The position numbers were made by a program, and so were the translations under genes. Below are positions 9,313-19,086 of a stretch of DNA of 19,721 nucleotides, piece after piece. The notes beneath the pieces were generated by a model. The model worked only from the letters and a program-made list of their open reading frames with translations. It searched no databases and had not been told where the DNA came from. How positions within the stretch are numbered: position 1 is the stretch's first letter; every line of letters starts with the position of its first letter. The stretch is from Conidiobolus incongruus B7586 (taxonomy: Eukaryota; Entomophthoromycota; Entomophthoromycetes; Entomophthorales; Conidiobolaceae): NCBI GenBank assembly GCA_000697335.1, contig JNEM01014817.1, positions 1-19,721 on the forward strand. The letters are read 5' to 3'.

Positions 9313-11877
9313 TCATTTAGATTTTCTTGGTTTCTTACTTATTTTGGACTTTGTGTCGGAAGTTTTGGAGCCTCGCTTCGCGGGTTTCGTCACCTTTTTG
9401 ATCAATTTATCGTCCAATTCGTCTTCGGACTCGGGCTCGTCTTCCACCTTGACATCATCTTCAACAGCTACATCTTCTAGATCCGGATTCAATTGGGTTG
9501 AGGGCGACGATTTGGATTTCATAGCGGATGATGAGGAGGCAAATGCAGTAGGATGTTCCGATTTGTTGTAACTATCAATAAAATTAGTATTTTTCATAAA
9601 TATTGAATGTTGGACTTACGTTCTGGTAAAAGCACTCTTAACATTTGTGGGCACTTGTTTCAAGAGGGCAGCTGGTTTATTGTCGCCGAGGCCAAAGTCG
9701 CACAAATTGTCCCAGTCTTCCTTGTTGAGAAAATAGCTATCCATAAGTTCAATGACGGAGTCAATGCCATCCTAGTAGTATATCAGATTAATCAACTATA
9801 AATTAGTTATTATAAGCCTTACTATTTGAGAATCTACCAAAGGTTGGATCAACATTGGAATAAGCGTGGGGAAGTACTGCTGACATAATTGATCCTTATC
9901 CCCAGAAATTTTTAATCTCATGTGCGAGTGAATTTCTTTTAAAATTCGTTTATATTTGCCAGCTTGCGAGTTTTTACCAAGCCATCTATATAAATTTGAT
10001 GAGTAAATACGAGTGAATCTAGTAAGATGAAATTACCCTGGGAAATTGTACATGCCTGTCATTCCTCCATTCATAAAGTAGGAGGGACGAGCGCAACTGA
10101 ACATTGCGTGCACAGGCATTAAGCTCCATTGCTGTTGGTTGTACATCACGCGATCAACTAAATCGGCTTCGGAAATACTGTCGGCAGCGAGACTCAACAA
10201 TTCCAATTCCTTTACTTGCTGCTGGACAGGAGTTCTGGAGTCAGAAGCTTTGCGGGGAGCACAGCGAATATAATTTTCTTGAACCATTAATGGGATGATA
10301 GAGAAGTCGTTGAAATAATAGTCCAATCGATCGTTTAAGGTGTCAGCTTGATACAGTCCACCATTCAAATACTTGCCAATAATGTCGAAAGGGCCCAGGG
10401 TTTGGTTCTTTTGAGCACTCTTGCTGAATGCTTTGCTTTGGTCGTAAGTGAGCGAAGTGTGGCTCAAATTCCAGGTGGAGAGTAAATTAATAATTTGACG
10501 AATGTCATTCTGACTGCTTGCGACGAGTTGTTCAATGACATTGGGAGCAAGTGTCATACCTTCACTATCTGCAATATGCTGAATTCTACTTCTAATAGAA
10601 GCGGCAGTAGGTCTATAATGCAAGTTAATTTTTTTCATATTTACATAAAAAATTTAATATTTGTCTACCTTGAAAAGCGCATATCTTTACAATAATTCAC
10701 CAGAGATCTCACCTTAGGACTCTGTCTATCATTACAAATACAAATAATAGGGACCTTAGTCTCTTTGATCATCTTGATAATTTCTGCAACTCCTCCCCGA
10801 TCACCTCCTGACATACCGTCAATTTCATCCAAAATTAAGGCTAGTTTCTTGGTCTCTGGTTTTTTGGGATTGCTTCCAACCCCAAAAAATGAGGTGATGG
10901 AATGGTTACTGCTGCAAGTACCGATGGTGGATTTGATGGCTTCTTTGTTTCTCACGTCGGAAGCGTTAAATTCCAGAGGATCGTAGCCAGCTTCGCGGCA
11001 TGCCAGGTGAGCAGCTGTAGTTTTACCAATGCCAGGTGGACCTGAAATCAATACAGCTTTAGTAACGCTGGTGCTGTATGGCTCGCTGGGATCGAATCTC
11101 TGAAGAAATCTGATCAAGTCTTGGACGTTGGAATTGTTACCGCAGATTTCTTTGATGGATTTGGGCCTGTATTTGTCTACCCACATTTCACTCTCTCTGA
11201 CTTGAGGCTTGGGAGTAGTTTTAGGCTTCATCCAGTCGTAGTCCCTAGCCGGTTTAATCACTGGCTTGTCTTCCAATTTAATTGTGGATTCTGATTTGGT
11301 TTCAGTTTGGGTTTGAACTTTGGGCTTAGGTGCAACAGATGCAGATGCTGACGTACCACCATCAGAAGTATCATTATTACCACTGGCTTTTCTAATCATC
11401 TCAAATAATCCATCCTCATCCAACTTGGGAGTCTTCAATTTGTCAGCCTTAGCAACTTTTGTAGTACCGGGCTCATTACCCACAACCAAATAATCAGTCT
11501 TTCCAGAAACTGCACTGGTAACTCTACCACCGTGACGTTTTATTAGGTCCTCCATATCCTCCCTCGTAATGGAAGTTGGAATACCCGTGACTACGAAAGT
11601 CTTCCCGAGCAAACAATCAGGGGGACCCGAAGGAATTTCTTTAGATCCCAAAGCTACCGGACCCGCACGATTTAAAAATTGAAAATAATTGGACTTTGGT
11701 TTATCCGAATTACTATTCGAATTCGATTTATTTGTTTTCTTTTTAGTAACGAGTTTGTCATTTTCGTCGAAAATTTCCATATCGTCATCGACTAAAATTG
11801 ATAATTAAATATAGAAGTTATAGTTCATTGAGTTGAGAGTTACCTATAAAATCTTCATTTTTTCTACCTCTTGGCAT
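9313..11877 (-). CDS. RFC1: Replication factor C subunit 1 (clamp-loader large subunit)
   Basis: Six exons: 11877-11844, 11791-10669, 10612-10037, 9985-9823, 9771-9620, 9571-9313. The total of 2307 nt codes for 768 aa; the introns are 48-56 nt. The ATG at 11877 starts MPRGRKNEDFI, joined to acidic VDDDMEIFD. BRCT domain at about residues 66-146 (CLLGKTFVVTG, HGGRVTSAVSGKTDYLVVG). The AAA+ core begins at MWVDKYRP; Walker A GPPGIGKT 262-269, Walker B LILDEID 330-336, sensor-1 Asn365 in CICND. NDIRQIINLLSTW follows, and then the RFC1 C-terminal domain (WLGKNS at 579 onward, HMRLKISGDK, VKSAFTRTYNK). The tail is acidic then Lys-rich, a likely nuclear signal. With RFC2-5 it loads PCNA at primer-template junctions. 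It is shorter than yeast or human RFC1. No PIP-like IRxFF motif is visible at the N-terminus. It is divergent from MED8. Confidence 0.97.
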
Positions 11878-12984
11878 ATTTAGTAAGAGTACGATATCTT
11901 ATATTATGAAATATATTTTTTGATTATAATTAATAATATTTTTTTACAAAACCTTGATCTGAATTGAATCAATGTGAATTTAGTTTGAATTTTTGTTTCA
12001 CCAAATTAAACGCGAAATATAAAATATAAAAATATATAAACTCATTTTATGGGATACATTGGAAATCAATGATAAAATTTATTTGTAAAATAAACAGTTT
12101 AGGTTAAATTTAAAGTAGATATTTTAAATATTACAATTTAATCTTGTTATGAGCTTCATTTTTAGGTCTTTATTAAATATTATCGAAGCTTCAAATTGCC
12201 TTTTTATATCTGTTCATTAAAATTTGAATCTTAATATAACCAAATGAGTCATTTTATATATCATTACAAATAATCTAATTTACATTGTAATATTTAATAT
12301 GTATTTTAACACCAAATTATTTTATGGTATTTTGAAAAGTTTAATAAATAAAACACCTTTTTATAAATAACTGAATAATATTTTTAGTTAATATTGAATT
12401 TTATTATTAATTCATTCATATAATAGGATCAGGTTAATTTTTTAAATGATTAAAATGATGCCAAAAATAATTACTGTGAAATATAGCAAGCTTACAATGT
12501 CCACAAAGGGTAGTTGGTGGGATAACTTTACAAACGATATTAAGATAAAAAGTCTATTGATATTATAATATCTCCAACAACTAAAAATATACTATATAAT
12601 ATTCCTTGAAGTAAGGTTTTTATTATTTTTGACAAAATTATAAGATTAACGATTGAAATAGAATTTTAAAACTTTTAATTCAACATTTGATAAATCTTAG
12701 TGAATTATCAAAGAAAATGAATATTATTCCATCAATTTATTTAAATTTAAAATTTGAATAATTAATAATGATTTTCAAGGATTTTACTATAAAACTTTAT
12801 ATCAATTATTATCATAATTTATCCTATTTTTCAATTACATTAAACCATTTATATAAATATAATTTAATATTCTTGAATTGAAATCGAACTTGGAATCCCA
12901 TAATAATCAAATTTCAATCATCTATTATAAATTTAAATACAATCATCAGTCCTTTTTATTGAATCAAATAAATCAAAATAAAAA
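11878..12984. promoter_or_regulatory. divergent intergenic region RFC1-MED8
   Basis: This 1.1-kb gap lies between the start codons of RFC1 (-) and MED8 (+), so it should contain both promoters. It is AT-rich throughout except for a GC-richer island at about 12480-12540, which holds the small reading frame at 12446-12568. No specific operator or TATA element stands out. Confidence 0.45.
12446..12568 (+). CDS. possible 40-aa small ORF in GC-rich island
   Basis: ATG at 12446 gives 40 codons to TAA at 12566-12568, including STKGSWWDNFTND. Two consecutive Trp codons and a sharp rise in GC are unusual in this intergenic DNA. The complementary strand is also open here and reads CKVIPPTTLCGHCK followed by several His residues, so the coding strand is unclear. 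No homologue is recognised. It could be an exon of a short gene, a relic or chance. Confidence 0.2.
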   Translation: MIKMMPKIITVKYSKLTMSTKGSWWDNFTNDIKIKSLLIL

Positions 12985-13804
12985 ATGGATTATAATAATA
13001 GTTTAGAATCTAAATTAAATGTACAAGAATTACAGAGTTCAAAATTAAAAATATCTCAAATTCGAGATTCTTTAAGTGAATTTTATCAAATGGTTAACTT
13101 AAACGAACACCAAATGTCCAACTGGTAAATCAGTAATAAATATATAACGTTACGTATATAATAGTAAACATATATTATAGGAATGAAATTTATACAAAGT
13201 TCAATATATTAGTAGCTAAATATTTAAATTTAGCAGATGAAATTTCTAATTTTAATTATAAAAAATTATTTTTACATCCTTGTCAGCCCGTTGAAGAGGA
13301 GCTACAGGTGAGAGCTATTGGTACTTTGTTAAGGACGAAACAAATCCCTCAAGTAGAAGATTTACAATTTAAAAATATTCAAAATTGTTTGACCCAGTTC
13401 AAAGAACTCGATGATTCGAAACTTCCTGATAATGATACCAGAGTTTTGGGGGATGTGCTATCGAGATGGCAGGTAAATTAGAATTAGATAATCATATATT
13501 TTATATTTAGGTTTTAATCCAAATTATTTAGCAAAGGATTAAACGTCACAATGCTCGATGCGAAAAAGTTTTAGCAATTTTTGAAGAAGCTAGAGAAACT
13601 AACCAATATAAACGAAGACCCGAGAAACGACCTTTACCATCTAAAGAATCTGAATCCTCTTCACCAACTACGCCAACTAATTTAGATGAGAAACAAGAAG
13701 CTTCACATCCCCCTCCCCCACCCAAAAAACCAAATACAGCAGTTTCAGCACCCAAAACTTTGGATCAAATGATGCGCTGGCTATCACAAGGCGTTAAAGA
13801 ATAA
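12985..13804 (+). CDS. MED8: Mediator complex subunit 8
   Basis: Exons 12985-13124, 13181-13472 and 13532-13804 (705 nt, 234 aa), with introns of 56 and 59 nt. Domain order matches fungal MED8. First comes a helical N-terminus (LQSSKLKISQIRDSLSEFYQ), then MSNWNEIYTKFNILVAKYLNL. Next is the diagnostic stretch around VRAIGTLLRTKQIPQVEDL, then a second helical segment (RIKRHNARCEKVLAIFEEA). A low-complexity Ser/Pro linker with five consecutive prolines follows, and the short C-terminal motif KTLDQMMRWLSQG, like the C-terminal helix of fungal homologues. MED8 sits in the Mediator head module (with MED18/MED20 in yeast), joining activators to RNA polymerase II in the nucleus. A strong GTAAGT donor lies just after the stop codon. 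It is divergent from RFC1 and convergent with the Arb2-like gene B. Confidence 0.88.
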
Positions 13805-13810
13805 TTCATG

Positions 13811-13870
13811 GTAAGTTTAACTAATTTAATATATTATATTTTTATTAATCGACTGAATCCGATACTATAG
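13811..13870 (+). other. MED8: predicted 3'UTR intron of MED8
   Basis: A consensus GTAAGT at 13811 and a CTATAG at 13865-13870 delimit 60 nt, the length typical of this locus, with ATTAATC and TTAACTAAT as candidate branch boxes. It begins 6 nt after the MED8 stop codon. This is close enough to escape exon-junction-dependent decay, and mago in this window shows that the pathway's core is present. Splicing itself is inferred. Confidence 0.45.
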
Positions 13871-13891
13871 TACCAATATTTTTCGGAGTTC

Positions 13892-13917
13892 ATATATACA
13901 TATATATATATATATAT
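13892..13917. repeat. TA-dinucleotide microsatellite
   Basis: An imperfect TA tract (pure from 13901 to 13917) in the 151-bp gap between the convergent MED8 and Arb2-like B genes. It probably lies within or beside overlapping 3' ends. Confidence 0.75.
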
Positions 13918-13955
13918 CAAATATTGTAAAGATTTCCTTAAGAAGGTTATGTTTT

Positions 13956-15340
13956 TTAATTTGAACGACATTCAATAAATTGAATAATATTTGGAATTAA
14001 TTTATGAACTACACCTTCTTTGGAATCTCTACCTAATAATTGTTTAAATCAATTTCATAGTTTTAATAAGAACTTGAACATCAAAAATTACCAGCTGAAT
14101 AAGTTGGACGTCCTGACCTGATCGATTGAACAGTATCATCTTCAGATTCACTGGATTTTAACCAATGAATACAATTCTATATAATTTATTGTATTAACAA
14201 TATTCAATGATCTCAGTTCAATAATAAGTTACCAATAAAAACCAATTTTCAAATTCTGACTTGTAGATTTCATCACCTGAATGAATACTTTGTATTAAAA
14301 TTACCCCTTTAATTAGACTTTCAACTTGAGAAACTTATATTTTAATTGATAAACATGTCAATTAATTCGAGATATAAAAATATATACATAATTTGTTTAA
14401 AACTTCCATCACACAATTCGACCCATATTTATTAGCTACAATAAAGATTTGTTTAGGTTTTGAAGGTCTAAATAATGAAATTAGACTAATGAATTTTTTT
14501 GAATTTTATAATTCTTACATTATTAACTCTTGAAAAACTGTTAAAATATGCTCTTCTAGAGATTGATGATTCGGAATTGATACAGAATCACTTGAAAGTT
14601 TTGCCTGAAATCCAAATTTAATATTGAATTAGGTTGGATTTTTATATCCAGAATTACATTAGGCCTCCCATTAATAAAATCACTTTCATTAGGATTACAA
14701 CATAATATTTCGTATCCTAAATTGATTAGCTTTTGGCTAAACTCTATCATTGACCCGATCTAAGGAATGAATATATTAATTTAACAACGAATATAAATTA
14801 TATACATTTATTCAATACCTCAATACTTCTATCTATACAAATTTTAGGATCCTACAACCATAGACAAAATCCATGGTCATTAATTAACAATACCAATTTA
14901 ACAGCTCCATCCAAAGGTTTGTCACTAAATAGAACTCTGGAATATACTTCTCTCGACAAACTGGATTTCTCATTGGGATGACTTTGATAATTTTTTAAAC
15001 TGTAATACATTTTAACTTCTTTAAAATGGAAACTTTGAATCAATCTGGTTTGTATGTTGTCAGATAGCAATACGCATAATTTTGTGAAGCGATCTTGATT
15101 GTATTGAACGTCTTTGGGTTTGACCATAAATTTGAGAGATGTACCTAAATTAATGATTGGTGGCTTTGATAAGGTTTTATTATTTTTAAATATTTCGTTA
15201 CCATGTAAATTGACTATTTGATCTTTTTCATTGATATATGAACCCAAATTTTCAAATGAATAAGTCAAATCGGTATTTCAGTCAATTGATTTTTCATCTT
15301 TATGTATATTTTTTCTTCGACTAGGTCTTATTAAATACAT
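13956..15340 (-). pseudogene. Arb2/FAM172-type protein B, two in-frame stops
   Basis: Seven exons: 15340-14819, 14759-14658, 14604-14519, 14467-14388, 14333-14233, 14176-14092, 14032-13956. They sum to 1053 nt (351 codons) in one frame; the introns are 51-59 nt. Family matches: LVLLINDHGFCLW, KICIDRSIEIGSM, YEILCCNPNESDF, SLEEHILTVFQELI, NCIHWLKSSESEDD and RPTYSAG. It lines up with gene A in sequence, in all six intron positions and phases, and in the exact sizes of three exons (80, 101, 85 nt). Codon 21 is TGA (15280-15278) and codon 163 is TAG (14854-14852), where the family and copy A have Trp. Everything else, including all splice sites, is intact, so this is a young pseudogene, a recoded gene or a sequence error. 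The elbow reads NKYGS and lacks the nucleophile Ser, while a QSIHS segment keeps the family's His. It is convergent with MED8. Confidence 0.82.
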
Positions 15341-17065
15341 ATTGATAGAGTCTTAAATATTGATTAATGAAATACTTAGTAAAGAATTTTAAAAAATCAA
15401 TCAGAATTTATTAGAAATATATTGTCTTAAATATCAAAATCATATTTATTGAATGTATAAATCATGTTGATTGTTAAGGACGTTTCAATAGGATATCATG
15501 ATTATATAGTTTAGCTCTTGCTGTATCATGCCAATAAATCATTATTGAGACCCCATTTTTTAAATAATTTTCATATAAAAGTGTGAAACTAAGTTATAGA
15601 AAGTAATGAATTAAGCAAAAATTACTACTTTATATTTAGATATTTATAAAATAACGATATATAGTATATATTATACTGAAAATGATAGCTATTAACAAAA
15701 ATGTCAAAAACTCGATGTATAAAATTCAATTAAGCTTGAATAAATGAAAAAATGATAAGAGGTATTAAGACATTACTACCTCTCGAGTGATTATTAAATA
15801 CTTTAATAAAAATTATGTATTTGATTATATATCATTCCAATTGACTTGTGTTTAAATCAATATTATCATATAATATATCTATTATATTAGACAATATTTT
15901 TTCTATAATAAATAAGACTCTATAGTTAGTATTTTATGATGATTTTTTGTGGCACTGAAACAGCTAAAAAATTATAAAATCTGAAATTAGTTTATTATCA
16001 ACATAAATTTAATAGTATAATATAGTTCAAATTGTCTAAATATCACCTAATAATATAATGATTTTCAATATATATTTTTCTAGAAATATATTTTAAATAA
16101 TTACATAATCATGTCATTGATGTTCAAAATGTTTTATGATCATTTTCAACAACCAAACAGAAAATTGAATTTTCAAACATTTTAATAGAATAAAAATAAA
16201 ATTAGAACATTTTTCATCAATTAGTAATTATTTTTATACAACTAAGCCAACTGTCAATATAATAATAAAATATTATTTTAAACTCTTTATTTTTCAATAT
16301 TACATTTGATTAATTATAAGTATGATTTAATATGAACTTATAAAAAATCATAATAGTGTAAATGAATTTTAAAGTTATGCTACCAAAACAAAGTGGTTTT
16401 CAAATTATTCTGATGGTATTGAAATATTAAATTTAAAATTTTATTTCAAAATTTTGTGACATAATTTTAACATAAAATTGATTCACAAAAAAATTTTAAT
16501 ACTCAATTACTGTAGTAATAAGATCAAAATCAAGCATAACTTTAGTTTCAAATCAATAATTACAGGAATTTTCTAGTAAAAACTTTTTTTCTATTGACGA
16601 TTCGTTTATATCTCAAGGATTCAATAATATATAAAAAAATTTATTTTAGTATTAATATTGTGTGGACAAAAAGAGAATTTTAATATTGAATTTATTATAT
16701 TATATTAATGAAATTGAATAGTTTTATTACTTACAAAAATAACTGAATTTAATATCATATAAGATATTTTTTATAATTAAAATAAAAATATATTCATTAT
16801 ATTTTAAAGGAGTTAAATATCATGAATTTTGGGATATCAGTTCTAAAGCTATAATGAAAAATATTTTACTGTAAATACTTTTATTTAGTGTTCATTATTT
16901 ACCGTATATTATGATCAAAATCTAATTAGTAAAATATATTGCGTATATTCATTTTATATTCATTTTCTGGGTCACAGCTATCAACTCATCCCCTATTACA
17001 AAACCCCAATTTATGAAATTCATGCAATGTATTATGCATGAAAGACATACTATTAAAATTGATTC
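15341..17065. other. long AT-rich intergenic region
   Basis: This 1.7-kb stretch lies between the 5' end of Arb2-like gene B (-) and the secreted-protein ORF (+), so both promoters should lie within it. I see no exon, RNA gene or element. A slightly GC-richer patch occurs at about 15480-15545. Another, at 16970-17010, includes two C-rich words, CCCCT (like a fungal stress-response element) and ACCCCA, shortly before the next gene. Confidence 0.5.
17019..17042. repeat. inverted repeat TTCATGCA/TGCATGAA upstream of secreted ORF
   Basis: Perfect 8-bp arms (17019-17026 and 17035-17042) flank an 8-nt spacer, 23 bp before the first ATG at 17066. It could be a binding site for a dimeric factor or a hairpin in the leader. 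No known factor is assigned. Confidence 0.45.
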
Positions 17066-17629
17066 ATGCTCTCAGTTTATGATGATCATTTGATTATCGG
17101 TTTGAGGATATTTAAGCAATATTTAAATAGATGTCATCCTCTAAAAAAATTATTTTTCCTTATCTGTTTGTTAAAAAATTTTGATATGATACACTTTTTA
17201 TTTTTGAATATCATAACGACTTTGATCATTCTAACTAACTTTATTGAATGTGAATCGTCACAATCGAAATCTCTTCCAGTTGAGGATAAATTTATCAAGA
17301 GCGATAAACCTTATATATTATATTTACCACTAGAGAATCCTACAGATATTTATTTACATCAAATTAAATCGGGAGATAAAGCTGATAAATCATTTAATGA
17401 TAACAAACAAGAAGTTAACAGGGAAGGCAAAGAGAGTGAACTACAATATCTATTAAAAACGCCCAAAGTACAATTTATGAAAGCTGCTTTAGAGAAATAT
17501 GGTAGTTATAAGGCGATGGATTGGGGAATAAGTTTAATGGATAGACTCGATCAATATTATAAAAATAATAAGCAGGAATTTTTTTCTATTTTCAATACGA
17601 AGCATGGTAATACTAATAAAGATAACTGA
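17066..17629 (+). CDS. putative secreted protein of unknown family
   Basis: The single-exon frame codes for 187 aa from ATG 17066. A start at 17186 (residue 41) is more likely because it opens with a classical signal peptide, MIHFLFLNIITTLIILTNF, followed by IECESS as a plausible cleavage zone. That gives a 147-aa precursor and a mature chain of about 122-125 aa. The longer start would add a second hydrophobic patch (LKKLFFLICLL) and could form a membrane anchor instead. The mature part is charged and contains no cysteine beyond the cleavage zone. It has a Lys/Asp/Glu/Asn-rich middle and a predicted helical C-terminus (VQFMKAALEKYGSYKAMDWG, then LMDRLDQYYKNN). There is no GPI signal or known domain. 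Neighbours give no functional hint. A small secreted effector-like or cell-surface protein is inference only. Confidence 0.6.
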   Translation: MLSVYDDHLIIGLRIFKQYLNRCHPLKKLFFLICLLKNFDMIHFLFLNIITTLIILTNFIECESSQSKSLPVEDKFIKSDKPYILYLPLENPTDIYLHQIKSGDKADKSFNDNKQEVNREGKESELQYLLKTPKVQFMKAALEKYGSYKAMDWGISLMDRLDQYYKNNKQEFFSIFNTKHGNTNKDN

Positions 17630-18348
17630 ACTTTGATTTGGATAATTTTTTAATTTTATATATTGGCTAAATAACCAAATCTCTTTTCATTTAAACCAAT
17701 GATAATTAATTATTACTTTTAATCATTTTCTATTTTTAATTTTATTACCTTTAATATTTAATATTTTATAAACTGAGGTATATTTTTAATTGATACTGGG
17801 GATTAACCTTCTATTTTGATTTATATGACGATTTTATTATTTTTCAATCGAAGTTATGACACAAGAATCATCTATATTTATAATGATTTATCTGCTTTAA
17901 TTTTTTATTTTTTATATATTTATTTGTATATATTAATTAATAATCTGTTACCAAATTTATTAATTGAATAGGACTTCAAAAATTTGTAGTTTTATATAAA
18001 ATTTGAAACTGTTATTTTCAATATCCTATATTAATCGGGAAATAATTATAAAAAACTATATTTTAAATATCTTATAATTTTCCTTTATAATTTAGCATAA
18101 TATAAACAGTAATGTATATATAAAATGATCCGAGAATTATATATATTGATAATTTTATGAATTTGATTTAGTTAAAGAGTATTTACCAAGGATCAAAAAA
18201 AAATCCCATAATTCGATCTAAGATCAACAATGTATATAAAATATTTAATGAACTTGGTGAAAAATCATTAAATTATATTTCATTATAAAAAAAATTAAAT
18301 TATTACTATCACTTAACATTTTCTAATAATACAAATATAATAGTAACC
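17630..18348. other. AT-rich intergenic region upstream of mago
   Basis: Nothing coding is seen. The last 50 bases before the mago ATG (CTTAAC, then T-rich DNA ending AATAG) resemble the 3' end of an intron, so a 5'UTR intron is possible, but no donor can be fixed. Confidence 0.4.
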
Positions 18349-19086
18349 ATGCCAGAAGTTAAAGAAAACGATTTTTATATAAGATACTAGTAATTTAATA
18401 TTCTTAATTATTCAATTCAAAATTCAATTAATATTTTGTTTTATTTAGTGCTGGTCACGAAGGTGAAAACGGTCACGAGTTTTTAGAATTTGAAATTTGT
18501 AACGATGGGAAGTGTAGATATGCCAATTATTCAAATTATAGAGACGACAACTTAATTAGAAAAGAAGGTAATTATTTTCATTTTAAATATTTAATTTTTT
18601 AGTGTTAATAATATTATTTTAGCTTATATTAGTGATTTAATGTTAAGTGAAATTAAGAGAATGGTTTTAGAGAGTGGTATTTTAGAGTAATTTATGCTTA
18701 TTTCAGTATTTTTTAGCTGTATTAAATTAAGTTGTAATTAGATTAAATGACGAAAATTGGCCAGTTGAAACGCCTTTAGGAAAACAAGAATTAGAAATTC
18801 AAGCTTCAAATATTCATATTTCGTTTGAAGTAATTTAATACAAATTTATGCAATACATTATACGATATTAACATTTTAATTTTAATAGACTGCTCAAATC
18901 GGTTCACTACTAGATATTTCAGAATCCAAAGATCCTGAAGGATTAAAACAGTTCTATTACTTTATTCAAAATCTAAAATGTATTGTTTTTAGCTTAATTT
19001 CAGCTCATTTCAAGGTAAAATATCGATATTTGTAATTTATTTAAATAATTTATATTAACTGTTTAATGTAGATTAAGCCTATATAA
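18349..19086 (+). CDS. mago: Mago nashi, exon junction complex core protein
   Basis: Six exons: 18349-18389, 18449-18567, 18623-18686, 18742-18829, 18889-19014, 19072-19086. They total 453 nt (150 aa); the introns are 55-59 nt. It starts [20 protein letters not shown], and the N-terminal strand [20 protein letters not shown] is the Mago hallmark. [19 protein letters not shown] follows, then the helix with [68 protein letters not shown] and the ending SAHFKIKPI. Length matches the animal protein (146 aa). Mago pairs with Y14 and locks eIF4A3 onto spliced mRNA about 20-24 nt upstream of exon junctions, acting in export, localisation and nonsense-mediated decay. The last exon codes only IKPI-stop. 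Divergence is moderate at the N-terminal loop (ICNDGKC instead of the usual RPDGKL) but no core motif is lost. Confidence 0.97.

Noticed and set aside
9344-10986. Plus-strand frames opposite RFC1 (9344-9571, 9607-9801, 10104-10298, 10495-10695, 10765-10986)
   Set aside because: All are antisense shadows of conserved RFC1 exons.
13546-13755. Gly-rich minus-strand frame opposite the last MED8 exon
   Set aside because: The glycine run is simply the complement of the MED8 polyproline stretch.
13956-15340. Genetic code change with TGA or TAG read as an amino acid
   Set aside because: RFC1 and Arb2-like gene A end in TGA at the expected protein ends, other genes use TAA, and Trp is encoded by TGG throughout. 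The stops seen in the damaged genes are of all three kinds, so reassignment is unlikely.
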